Positions 16,079-24,305 of a DNA stretch of 36,280 bases are shown here, piece after piece. Origin of the DNA: CAZUQP01 sp964622455. Its GTDB lineage: Bacteria > Pseudomonadota > Gammaproteobacteria > DSM-16500. The DNA is taken from positions 1 to 36,280 of the forward strand of contig CAZUQP010000004.1 in assembly GCA_964622455.1 (NCBI GenBank). The letters are read 5' to 3'. The position numbers and the translations under genes are program-made. The first letter of the stretch is position 1. Every line of letters starts with the position of its first letter. The notes under the pieces were generated by a model that made no database searches, was not told where the DNA came from, and saw nothing but the letters and a program-made list of their open reading frames with translations.

Positions 16079-16765
16079 ATGAACTTAGATGAAGACATTG
16101 CAAAAGTTGCCAGTTTAATAGGCGATAAAACACGATCAGCGATATTGATAGCATTAATGGAGGGAAGAGCATTAACCGCTGGAGAGCTAGCTTTACGTGC
16201 GAACATCTCTCCACAAACTGCGAGTAATCATCTTAAAAAACTTCTAAACGCAGGATTAATCGAACTTATAAAAACACCAACGCGATATCGTTACTATAAA
16301 ATCACTTCGCCTCTTGTTGCGGAAGCTCTCGAATCTTTAAGTTTGTTATCACCTGATAAAAAACGTCCGCCAAATCATGAAAAATTAGATCATGAAATTT
16401 GTTTCGCTAGAACTTGTTATGATCACCTAGCGGGCAAACTCGGTGTCAAAATAACAAATGCATTACAAAAAAAAGAATTGATCCAGATAGAAAATAATGA
16501 GTTTACCTTCACACCAAAAGGTGAATCTTTTTTTAAAGAAATCGGTATTCATTGTAAAGAATTAATAAAACTGAAACGCCAATTTGCAAAACCTTGTCTT
16601 GATTGGACAGAAAGAGAATATCATCTCGCTGGTAGCTTAGGGAGTTCATTTCTGGAGTTCTTATTAAATAATAGGTTACTCATTCGTTCAAAAAACAAAG
16701 CGCGTGTAATTTTTTTAACTGAGAAAGGTAAAATGTGGCTTAAAAAACATTTTGCAATCGAATAA
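16079..16765 (+). CDS. ArsR-family winged-helix transcriptional regulator with C-terminal domain
   Basis: The first 80 residues form an ArsR-type winged helix: DKTRSAILIALMEG, then AGELALRANISPQTASNHLKKL (about 53-74) and a wing TRYRYYKI. The C-terminal part carries CFARTCYDHLAGKLGV and PCLDWTEREYHLAGSLG. These motifs are typical of a subgroup of about 220-residue ArsR-like regulators found in many proteobacteria. Several cysteines in that domain (two near 108-112 and one near 178) could sense metal or redox state, but this is inference. It probably controls itself and the NTF2-like gene directly upstream. Confidence 0.85.
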   Translation: MNLDEDIAKVASLIGDKTRSAILIALMEGRALTAGELALRANISPQTASNHLKKLLNAGLIELIKTPTRYRYYKITSPLVAEALESLSLLSPDKKRPPNHEKLDHEICFARTCYDHLAGKLGVKITNALQKKELIQIENNEFTFTPKGESFFKEIGIHCKELIKLKRQFAKPCLDWTEREYHLAGSLGSSFLEFLLNNRLLIRSKNKARVIFLTEKGKMWLKKHFAIE

Positions 16766-16790
16766 ATAAAAAAATTAAGCAAGTAGCAAG

Positions 16791-16821
16791 CCTTGATGGA
16801 GCGATAGCTGTTCCATCAAGG
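16791..16821. terminator. Hairpin after the ArsR gene
   Basis: CCTTGATGGA (16791-16800) and TCCATCAAGG (16812-16821) make a perfect 10-bp stem, flanked by AGCAAG and CTTGCT that can extend it past a bulge. On the minus strand the hairpin is followed by CTTGCTTAATTTTTTT, so it resembles a terminator more in that direction. It may end transcripts entering from the aroK side. A second weak stem, AATTAGTG/CACTAATT (16946-16988), followed by a T-run, lies nearer aroK. Confidence 0.45.
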
Positions 16822-16987
16822 CTGCTTGCTAATTAAGGAAAAGGCAGATTCGTTAATTAATTCTCTTGCTTAATAAATATCTTTAAGTTAAAGCTAAGCA
16901 CCACGCCAATCCAAGAATAGTAGTAGCTTTTTTCCGTCAGGCAACAATTAGTGAAGCTTGACTTGATCGAAATGAGTTTGCACTAAT

Positions 16988-17518
16988 TTATTTTTTTGCC
17001 TCTTCTAACCAATGAATAATATCGTCTGAGACTGCACGTACGCTGCGTTTATCTGTCAAAATACGAACATCTGCGAGCTCTTGATATAAAGGCTCGCGTT
17101 CGCCTTGTAATTTTTCTAATACTTCTTGACGATTATCGACACGCAATAAAGGACGCCGGCTATCATTAACCGTGCGAGTGTCTTGATACTGAAGTGATAC
17201 CTCTAAGTACACAATCACGCCATGCGTCCGTAATAATGCACGGCACTCTGGAGACAAAATAGTCCCGCCCCCTGTCGCCAAAATAATATTCGATAATCCG
17301 GCGAGTTCAGCAACAATGGTTTCCTCGCGTTTACGAAAACCCATCTCCCCTTCTAAATCAAAAATCCAGCCAATATCAACACCGGTACGCTTTTCAATTT
17401 CTTCATCGGTATCATAGAATTCCATATTCAGTTGGGTTGCCAAATATTTTCCAACGCTGCTTTTTCCTGCACCCATTGGCCCAATTAAAAAAATATTGGT
17501 CTGTTTAGCGTGTTTCAC
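16988..17518 (-). CDS. aroK: Shikimate kinase
   Basis: AroK phosphorylates shikimate with ATP in the pathway to chorismate. The 176-residue protein has the Walker A loop GPMGAGKS (13-20), the shikimate-binding YDTDEEIEKR region (D36, D38), FRKRE (61-65), the glycine triplet TGGG (82-85), and the arginines in NDSRRPLLR. It is 6 bp downstream of pilQ on the same strand, the common order in gammaproteobacteria. In many relatives aroB follows aroK. Here aroB is absent from that position and the ArsR gene lies convergent instead. Confidence 0.95.
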   Translation of the reverse strand: MKHAKQTNIFLIGPMGAGKSSVGKYLATQLNMEFYDTDEEIEKRTGVDIGWIFDLEGEMGFRKREETIVAELAGLSNIILATGGGTILSPECRALLRTHGVIVYLEVSLQYQDTRTVNDSRRPLLRVDNRQEVLEKLQGEREPLYQELADVRILTDKRSVRAVSDDIIHWLEEAKK

Positions 17519-17524
17519 TCGTTC

Positions 17525-18781
17525 TCATCCTGTATCGTTTATAATTTTAGGTGTCACAAAAATTAACAACTCTCTCTTACTTTGAATGACACTATGCTGC
17601 TTAAATAACCAGCCCACAAAAGGGATTTCGCTGATAAAAGGCACTGCTTCGTTACTATTATCTTTATTAGACTCGAAAATACCACCGAGAACAATTGTTT
17701 GTCCATTTTGAGCTAACACATTTGTCATAATTTGCCGTGTAGCGATCGCAGGCACACCCAGGATGATGCGGTTACTGGGTTTATCTTGGTTAATTTGCAG
17801 TTGAAGCAATACACTGTTATTAGGCAAGATATGCGGCGTCACTTTTAAGCTAAGCACCGCTTTTTTAAATGCAACGCCCGTCGCACCGCTTCGACTGATT
17901 TCTTGATAAGGAATTTCTTCCCCCGCTTCAATCGATGCTGTTTCTTGATTGGCCGTCAATAAACGAGGGCTCGAGATCAACTCCCCATGCCCCTCATTTT
18001 GAAGCGCTGCCAATTTGACATCAAGCAAAGACCCGTCTGCTAATTTGGCAACGGCCAGCCCATATTGCGAAGAAAGCGTATGATCATCTAAAAAACCTGT
18101 TGAATTTTGGGTAGATGAATCTTTTGCATGAATTGAAAAAAGAATCCCTAATTCGCGCTCAAAATCACTATCCACACTCGCCAAACGTGTTTCAATTAAC
18201 ACTTGTTTAACAGGAACATCGAGATGATTGACAAGATCATTGATCACAGAAATCTGTTTCGCAATATCATATACGTACAAACGATTTGTACGCTCATCTA
18301 TTTGCACAAAACCGCGTTTGGATAATAAAGAACGATTGTTATCTTGAATAATATGCAGAATATTTTTGGCGGTTGCATAATGAATTTGCCAAATCTTAGA
18401 GATTAAAGGTTCGGTTGCTGTGAGAATATCTTGCAGTTTCTGTTGTTCTTCTTTTTGTCGCATTAATTCTTCTGCTGGCACAATAAACCAAACATTATTT
18501 TCCGGGTATTGAATTAATTTTTGTGATGTTAAAATCAATTGCAGTGCTTCCTTAGCGGATATATGATGAAAATGTACGGAAATATTTCCTGCAATCAAAG
18601 GACTAATCATCACATTTCGTTTAGACAATTTTGCGAGCATGTGCAGCACATCTTTAACAGGAACACTTTGCAAATCAATCGAAATAAATCCGCTGTCAGC
18701 ATCAATATTTTCCGCACAGATAGGTTGAAGTAATATAAAAAAAATAAAAAAAATTAACCCAGAGTATTTATATTTTTCCAT
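17525..18781 (-). CDS. pilQ: Type IV pilus/competence secretin, short PilQ (HofQ-like)
   Basis: The 418-residue protein has a signal peptide (about 1-23, ending in CA before ENID). A secretin N-domain region follows with ISIDLQSVPVKDVLHMLAKL and a second repeat around residues 130-190. The C-terminal secretin gate domain includes the signature VPFISEIPFVGWLFK. Secretins form the outer-membrane channel for the pilus. It lacks the AMIN peptidoglycan-binding domains of full-length PilQ (about 700 aa) and is close in size to E. coli HofQ. This fits a DNA-uptake pilus rather than a motility pilus. Its start overlaps the pilO-pilP gene by 14 bp. Confidence 0.9.
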   Translation of the reverse strand: MEKYKYSGLIFFIFFILLQPICAENIDADSGFISIDLQSVPVKDVLHMLAKLSKRNVMISPLIAGNISVHFHHISAKEALQLILTSQKLIQYPENNVWFIVPAEELMRQKEEQQKLQDILTATEPLISKIWQIHYATAKNILHIIQDNNRSLLSKRGFVQIDERTNRLYVYDIAKQISVINDLVNHLDVPVKQVLIETRLASVDSDFERELGILFSIHAKDSSTQNSTGFLDDHTLSSQYGLAVAKLADGSLLDVKLAALQNEGHGELISSPRLLTANQETASIEAGEEIPYQEISRSGATGVAFKKAVLSLKVTPHILPNNSVLLQLQINQDKPSNRIILGVPAIATRQIMTNVLAQNGQTIVLGGIFESNKDNSNEAVPFISEIPFVGWLFKQHSVIQSKRELLIFVTPKIINDTG

Positions 18782-19574
18782 AATATCCCAATTTTATTTT
18801 GTTTCGCCAATAAACAGTAAAAGCGTTTTCTATGTGTATTATTTTATTATTTTGTTGTAACAAAACTTCTACTGGATTTACATCGATTACCCTTACAGAT
18901 TCTTTTCCTATTTGATCATTTTTCTTGATCAAAACAAACTGTCCGTCGGGCAGCATCATAATGCCCCTCACATAGCGTCCCTCTTGCTCATAACCAATAA
19001 ATTGTAAAGATTTAATCGAAAAATAATTAAATGAATGAAGTGAAGGAGTATTATTTGATACTTGATCTATCGCAAAAGGATCAAAAAAATGATAACTTTT
19101 TTTATGAGAGATACTATCTTGATAAATTCCAAATAACACCAATTGAAATGATGCTCTCAAAAAACCACGATAACTCATCCATTCGGCCCCATAAATTGAC
19201 CAAGAAAGATGATGACGAGACAATTCATTGAAAAAATTTATTACACTGAAAAAACCACCTTGCAATAATAGATTCAATTGCATGCTGTCGCTACTTTCCC
19301 CTGGAAAATCTTTTGTTTGTTTAATCGATTTAAAATTGACCCCGCTTTCTTTTAAAGCATCTAATAATGTTATCATGATTTCTGTTTTGTTAGTGTTTAA
19401 TGAAAACGATCTTGATATCTTTTTTCGATCTTTCAGCGAGCTCATTAAAAAATTAATACTCTTCTCATTTTTTATAATAGAAATCACTTTAGATCCCTGG
19501 ACCACAATATCTGTCGTAGCCATTAAAATAATCATGATCACTAACAAAGTTAATCCTATAAATTGATTTTCCAT
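18768..19574 (-). CDS. PilO-PilP fusion-like pilus assembly protein
   Basis: The 268-residue protein has one N-terminal transmembrane helix (about 6-25). A PilO-like region includes LLLQGGFFSVINFFNELS, matching the PilO segment that precedes the inner-membrane platform contact. From about residue 180 it resembles PilP: SLQFIGYEQEGRYVRGIMML, PDGQFVLIKKNDQIG, then a final VYWRNKIKL strand like the PilP C-terminus. PilO and PilP are normally separate genes between pilN and pilQ. Here a single frame occupies that slot. The assignment rests on position and residue patterns, not a search. PilO/PilP link the inner-membrane platform to the secretin. Confidence 0.65.
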   Translation of the reverse strand: MENQFIGLTLLVIMIILMATTDIVVQGSKVISIIKNEKSINFLMSSLKDRKKISRSFSLNTNKTEIMITLLDALKESGVNFKSIKQTKDFPGESSDSMQLNLLLQGGFFSVINFFNELSRHHLSWSIYGAEWMSYRGFLRASFQLVLFGIYQDSISHKKSYHFFDPFAIDQVSNNTPSLHSFNYFSIKSLQFIGYEQEGRYVRGIMMLPDGQFVLIKKNDQIGKESVRVIDVNPVEVLLQQNNKIIHIENAFTVYWRNKIKLGYYGKI

Positions 19575-19587
19575 TAAAAAATCCCGG

Positions 19588-20091
19588 TTAAATAAAAATA
19601 TAACATCTCAATGTATCTGATAAATGGATATGCTCTACACTGACAATACGGGCAATTCTTCCATGCAGTGATTGTTTATTAAAATCTTCAACCCAACCTA
19701 TGACATCGGTGATATTTTTTGCTTCGATTATTATTTTAACTTCCCGGCCTGAATAGTTTATTTTATCTAAATACATACCATGAGAGCTCAGTAAACTCAG
19801 CTTATTTATCAAAAAAAACCAGTCAGCCTCTAACGCTTCATTTTTATTAAATAATATTTGAATTTTCTGTTCTTGGTCAGATAAAAAAAGATTATGTTGG
19901 TTAAAATCATATTGATATTTTAAATTACCAAGTAAGATACTATGTTTTTTTATCATTTGATTTAATCCGACATGTAATATGACCCACAAAATAATGATCA
20001 TCAAAATGGTAAAAATGTATCGGTTCTTTTTTTGAAGTTTTTTATTTTGATTGACATAAAATCGCCATGGCAATAAATTAATTTCTACCAT
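19588..20091 (-). CDS. pilN: PilN-like type IV pilus assembly protein
   Basis: The 167-residue protein begins with the cytoplasmic motif INLLPWR (4-10), which in PilN binds PilM. A transmembrane helix (about 25-43) and a periplasmic coiled or ferredoxin-like region follow. Its reading frame overlaps pilM by 7 bp and it precedes the PilO-PilP-like gene by 13 bp. It would act in the inner-membrane platform of the pilus together with PilM and PilO. Sequence outside the N-terminal motif is diverged, with a high Ile/Lys/Asn content that follows the local AT richness. Confidence 0.82.
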   Translation of the reverse strand: MVEINLLPWRFYVNQNKKLQKKNRYIFTILMIIILWVILHVGLNQMIKKHSILLGNLKYQYDFNQHNLFLSDQEQKIQILFNKNEALEADWFFLINKLSLLSSHGMYLDKINYSGREVKIIIEAKNITDVIGWVEDFNKQSLHGRIARIVSVEHIHLSDTLRCYIFI

Positions 20092-20993
20092 GTTGGATAT
20101 TTCCTAAGCGTCAGACCAAATGCAACAATTAACTCCGGCGCTACGTGATATAATTTTTTATTTTCAACAGAATGAGTTCCTGCTATAAATGGATTTGAAA
20201 TCTCTATTTTTAATTGTAATTTATCTTCAATCACTTTTACTAAAGGCAAAATAGAAATAACATTGCCGGACAATAAAATTGTCTTATCCCAGGGAACATT
20301 CGTTGTCGTGTTAAATAATTGAAGCAACCGCTCCATTTGCTGCAAAAAATTTTCATCAGAATTCAGAAAAATAGCGTAAGTAAAAATAATCTTATTCTTC
20401 TGCCATATAATAAATTGGCCAACCATTCCATCCATATCTAAAACTGCTTGAATAGGTGCTGATGAAATCAATTGAATGGCGCGATGAAGCGCATAAATAT
20501 CAACATCCACTATCCGCACTTTGAGTTTTGCTTTTTCAACAGCATGAACAAAAGAAGTGATCTGTTCTTTACGTGCTGCCACCAGCAATACATTCTCTTC
20601 GGAGGATATTGATCGAACATAATCAAAATATAATTCCTCATTAATTCCGGGCAAATAATGCGAAATACGCGTTTCGATTTCAGCTTCACACTCCCTATCC
20701 GTTAGATAGTTAGGCAAAGTGATGCGTTTATGCAGCACATAGGCGCTTGGCAAACTGATGGCCGCATAAAAACCCTCTGAACCAGTCATTTGTATCAGTT
20801 GACGGATAAGGTGGGTGACTTTTTCTGGCTGTTTAATCTTGCCTTCTACAATAAAATCTGCCGGCAAAGGAAGACTTTCAAAACCTAAAACGCTATGTTG
20901 TTCTTTATATTTTTTTACTTTGACTAAAGTCAATTGCTGACGCCGCAGCGCAAGTCCTATCAAATAGGCAGGTTTGGAGCACGATAATATCAC
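20085..20993 (-). CDS. pilM: PilM-like pilus assembly ATPase-fold protein
   Basis: PilM is a cytoplasmic actin-like protein that binds the N-terminus of PilN and couples the cytoplasmic ATPase to the inner-membrane platform. The protein has the family pattern of early strands (IGLALRRQQLTLVKVKK), AISLPSAYVLHKRITLP, and the EAEIETRISHYLP helix. It is about 300 residues. The start is uncertain. A GTG at 20993 follows AAGGA by 8 nt and gives 302 residues, while a TTG at 21017 would add 8 residues but lacks a ribosome-binding site. It heads the minus-strand pil operon, divergent from mrcA. Confidence 0.85.
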   Translation of the reverse strand: MILSCSKPAYLIGLALRRQQLTLVKVKKYKEQHSVLGFESLPLPADFIVEGKIKQPEKVTHLIRQLIQMTGSEGFYAAISLPSAYVLHKRITLPNYLTDRECEAEIETRISHYLPGINEELYFDYVRSISSEENVLLVAARKEQITSFVHAVEKAKLKVRIVDVDIYALHRAIQLISSAPIQAVLDMDGMVGQFIIWQKNKIIFTYAIFLNSDENFLQQMERLLQLFNTTTNVPWDKTILLSGNVISILPLVKVIEDKLQLKIEISNPFIAGTHSVENKKLYHVAPELIVAFGLTLRKYPTW

Positions 20994-21162
20994 GGGGTAA
21001 TTCCTTGAATATGACAAAGAGATAACACATAGGTTTTCAGGGAGATAAACTACGAAAAATAGAGCAACGGATTTTATTCATTGAGAATGACGAGAGGGAT
21101 GCGTGTATACTGGCCATATTTGTAGTAAAATGCAAGTTTATTATTAAATTTTATTTGTGATT

Positions 21163-23535
21163 ATGGCGCGTATCTGGCGTATTTTTAAAAAACTATTTAT
21201 CTTCTCACTGATTTGCGCAAGTGTGCTTATTATTGGGGTAGGCTATTATCTCGAGTTTCAATTACCAGACATTGATGCATTAAGCACGATACAATTGCAA
21301 GTTCCCCTGCAAATTTTATCCAGTGATGGTAAATTAATCGCAGAATACGGGGAAAAGCGCCGCATCCCCATCCCTTACGAAAAAATTCCGCTGCCTCTCA
21401 TTCAGGCCGTATTAGCAACAGAAGATCAGCGCTATTTTCAACATCCAGGAATTGATGTCCCGGGACTCCTGCGCGCCGGTTTAATTTTGATTACGACAGG
21501 TAAAAAAATTCAAGGCGGCAGCACAATTACAATGCAGGTCGCTAGAAGTTTTTATTTAAATCCTAAAAAAACATTTGGCCGTAAATTACGAGAAATTTTA
21601 TTGGCACTAAAAATTGATCATAAGCTCAGTAAGCAAAAAATCCTTGAACTTTATCTCAATAAAATTTTTCTCGGTAACCGTGCGTATGGTGTCGCTGCTG
21701 CAGCGCAAATTTATTATGGCAAAACACTGGATCAACTGACACTGGATCAATACGCTATGTTAGCAGGCTTACCTAAAGCCCCTTCTGCCTTAAATCCCCT
21801 CGCAAATCCCGAAGCTGCCAAAAAACGCCGCGATCATGTTTTATCGCGCATGCATGAAGTTGGCTATATTGATGAGAAAACTTATAAAAATGCGCTGACT
21901 GCTCCAATCGATGGCCATTATCACGAATTACAAACAGAAGTCAAAGCACCTTATGCAGCAGAACTTGTACGCCAGCAGCTTGAACAAATGTATGGGGATG
22001 ATATTTATACCAAAGGTTTTCACGTTTACACCACCATTGATAGTCATTTGCAAAATACAGCGAATGAAGCGGTGCGCAATGGACTTTTAAGCTACGATCA
22101 ACGCCATGGTTACCGCGGTCCTGAGCGTAATTTGGGTTCGCCCAATTTAAATCATATGGAAGAATGGGAAACAACTTTAAATTCGATCCCCACATTTAAC
22201 AATCTTGAACCTGCTGTCGTTGTTGACATGGCGGCGCACAGTGTCACTGCCTTGCGTGCCAATGGTTCATTGATCGTGATTCCTTGGCAAGGGCTATCAT
22301 GGGCGCGCGCGCAAATTAATGCAAATTATCTTGGTAAAAAGCCAGGCACTGCGAGAGACATTTTGAAACTGGGCGATCTCATTCGCATTACACGAACACC
22401 TAATCAAATCTGGCGTCTTGCCCAATTACCGAAAGCAGAAGCGGGAATTGTCACACTTAACCCGATGAATGGCGCTATTCTTGCATTAAATGGCGGATTT
22501 GATTTTCAACACAGTAATTTTAACCGAATCACCGCTGCTGAACGTCAGCCGGGCTCCAGTTTCAAACCCTTTATTTATTCTGCTGCTTTAGAGAAAGGTT
22601 ATACGCTGGCAACAGTCATTAATGATGCGCCAATTGTGGTTGAAAACCCAACTGACAATAGTTTATGGCGCCCGCAAAACGATGAAAAACGTTTCTATGG
22701 GCCAACACGATTACGTGAAGCACTGATTCATTCAATTAATTTAGTCTCTATCCGGTTATTAAACCAAATTAAAATTCCTTATGCTGTGAATTATGCGCAG
22801 CGTTTTGGGTTTAGCCCATCCCAATTACCACCCATGTTATCGCTGGCACTTGGCACTGCAAACGTCACTCCTCTACAAATGGCGGCGGGATATGCGGTAT
22901 TTGCAAATGGCGGATTTAAAATCGCTCCATTTATCATTGACAATATCCGCGATTCGCAAGGAAATATTCTCTACCAAGCAAAACCGCCCATCGTCTGCAA
23001 TAGCTGCACAGCCACAGAAAATACACCGCCCAATACCTATGCCCCGCGGGTCATCAGCGCACAAAATGCCTTTTTAATTACTTCGGCCTTACATGATGTT
23101 ATTCAACACGGCACCGCATTTGAAGCGCGCAGTTTAAAGCGCAATGATTTGGCCGGCAAAACCGGTACCACGCAAAATCAAGTGGATGCTTGGTTTGTGG
23201 GCTATAATCCAGATTTAGTTGCATTGGCATGGGTTGGCTTTGATCAACCGCAATCACTCCATGAATACGGCGCACAAGCTGCATTACCGATCTGGATGGA
23301 ATTCATGCAAACTGCTCTCAAAGATAAACCAGAACACCTGCTTGACCAGCCGCAAGGTATTGTCAGCATTAAGATTGATCCACTCACCGGCAGACGAGCA
23401 GCCGCCAATGATCCTGTCGCCCAGTTTGAATATTTCATGAAACCTTATGTGCCTGATGATGATAAGGCACCCGATGCCAACAACCCCATTCCAGAGGAAA
23501 GCAATATCGTCTCTGGAAGCGGCGGCCTTTATTAA
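21163..23535 (+). CDS. mrcA: Penicillin-binding protein 1A (bifunctional transglycosylase/transpeptidase)
   Basis: This inner-membrane enzyme polymerises glycan strands and cross-links stem peptides. The 790-residue protein has an N-terminal anchor (about 10-30). Its transglycosylase domain contains EDQRYFQHPG (catalytic E87) and GGSTITMQ (118-125). The transpeptidase domain contains SSFK (465-468), SIN (524-526) and KTGTT (666-670). An insertion-like linker lies between the domains (about 290-420). It is divergent from pilM, the usual order in gammaproteobacteria (often named ponA). The ATG at 21163 is preferred to the GTG at 21157, but the ribosome-binding site is weak for both. Confidence 0.95.
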   Translation: MARIWRIFKKLFIFSLICASVLIIGVGYYLEFQLPDIDALSTIQLQVPLQILSSDGKLIAEYGEKRRIPIPYEKIPLPLIQAVLATEDQRYFQHPGIDVPGLLRAGLILITTGKKIQGGSTITMQVARSFYLNPKKTFGRKLREILLALKIDHKLSKQKILELYLNKIFLGNRAYGVAAAAQIYYGKTLDQLTLDQYAMLAGLPKAPSALNPLANPEAAKKRRDHVLSRMHEVGYIDEKTYKNALTAPIDGHYHELQTEVKAPYAAELVRQQLEQMYGDDIYTKGFHVYTTIDSHLQNTANEAVRNGLLSYDQRHGYRGPERNLGSPNLNHMEEWETTLNSIPTFNNLEPAVVVDMAAHSVTALRANGSLIVIPWQGLSWARAQINANYLGKKPGTARDILKLGDLIRITRTPNQIWRLAQLPKAEAGIVTLNPMNGAILALNGGFDFQHSNFNRITAAERQPGSSFKPFIYSAALEKGYTLATVINDAPIVVENPTDNSLWRPQNDEKRFYGPTRLREALIHSINLVSIRLLNQIKIPYAVNYAQRFGFSPSQLPPMLSLALGTANVTPLQMAAGYAVFANGGFKIAPFIIDNIRDSQGNILYQAKPPIVCNSCTATENTPPNTYAPRVISAQNAFLITSALHDVIQHGTAFEARSLKRNDLAGKTGTTQNQVDAWFVGYNPDLVALAWVGFDQPQSLHEYGAQAALPIWMEFMQTALKDKPEHLLDQPQGIVSIKIDPLTGRRAAANDPVAQFEYFMKPYVPDDDKAPDANNPIPEESNIVSGSGGLY

Positions 23536-23636
23536 TCTCTAACTTTATAATTCTTAAAGATTTTTTATTTAATTCTGTTCTAATATTTATCAGTTATAAT
23601 GAATAATGGTATCAAAGAAAAAATGAGGAGAATAAT

Positions 23637-24233
23637 ATGTGGAGAGCACTTAAAAAAACCCTAGGAGTTGTAGGGGGAATCATAGGAGGATTGATAGGAG
23701 CAGCGATAGGTATCGGCGTTGGCATTGCAGGTGCCATCATGCTTGGAGGGGTGGGTGGTGCTGCTCCTGCACTTTATGGCTTAGTCGGTATTTTTACAGG
23801 AATCGGATTAGGTGTTACAGAAGGGCTTGAACACGAAAGCTTTTGGCGGGGCATTTGGGGCGGTATTAAAGGAGGTGTAGCAGGCCCTGCCATGCTAGCC
23901 GCTGGGCTTGCGGGCGGTAATTTAGGCAGCTTTCGGTCATTAAGAGCACGCCCTCCACAGGCAGCACAAGTAAATCAACAACCTCTACTAATGAGAGAGG
24001 CGAGTGAAAACAGAAGCGAAAGAAAAAAATCGCAATCTCACCAGTCATCTCATGCAGCTATTGGCCAATCTATTCCAGGAGCAACTCAACAAAAACAACA
24101 AAGAAAAGAAGGCGAAACATCGCCTAAACATACGCCTCCTTCATCGCCAAGCTCCTTAAAACAAAATGGATATAATCTTTTGAGAAAAGGTGAAGAGCCC
24201 CAAAAAAACCCTCGCGTTACCAACAAAAGATAA
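23637..24233 (+). CDS. Glycine-zipper membrane protein with disordered basic tail, unknown function
   Basis: Residues 8-95 are strongly hydrophobic and glycine-rich, with many GxxxG steps (IIGGLIGAAIGIGVGIAGAI; GGIKGGVAGPAMLAAGLAGG), suggesting membrane insertion or oligomerisation. From about 100 to 198 the sequence is hydrophilic and rich in Gln, Ser, Lys, Pro and Arg, and is likely disordered. A strong ribosome-binding site (GAGGAG, 6 nt before the ATG) and TATAAT (23595-23600) indicate its own transcription unit, closed by a terminator. No family is recognised. A pore- or membrane-modifying protein or a secreted effector are possible, but this is speculation. Confidence 0.65.
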   Translation: MWRALKKTLGVVGGIIGGLIGAAIGIGVGIAGAIMLGGVGGAAPALYGLVGIFTGIGLGVTEGLEHESFWRGIWGGIKGGVAGPAMLAAGLAGGNLGSFRSLRARPPQAAQVNQQPLLMREASENRSERKKSQSHQSSHAAIGQSIPGATQQKQQRKEGETSPKHTPPSSPSSLKQNGYNLLRKGEEPQKNPRVTNKR

Positions 24234-24252
24234 CAATTAATTTTAAAAAATA

Positions 24253-24305
24253 TATCTCCTTAATTTAGTAAGAACATTTTTACTAAATAAGGAGATAATT
24301 TTTTT
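24253..24305. terminator. Bidirectional intrinsic terminator between convergent genes
   Basis: TATCTCCTTAATTTAGTA (24253-24270) pairs with TACTAAATAAGGAGATA (24281-24297), a 17-bp stem with one bulged base, followed by AATTTTTTT. On the minus strand the hairpin is also followed by a T-rich stretch, which fits use by both the glycine-zipper gene and pdxB. Confidence 0.85.
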
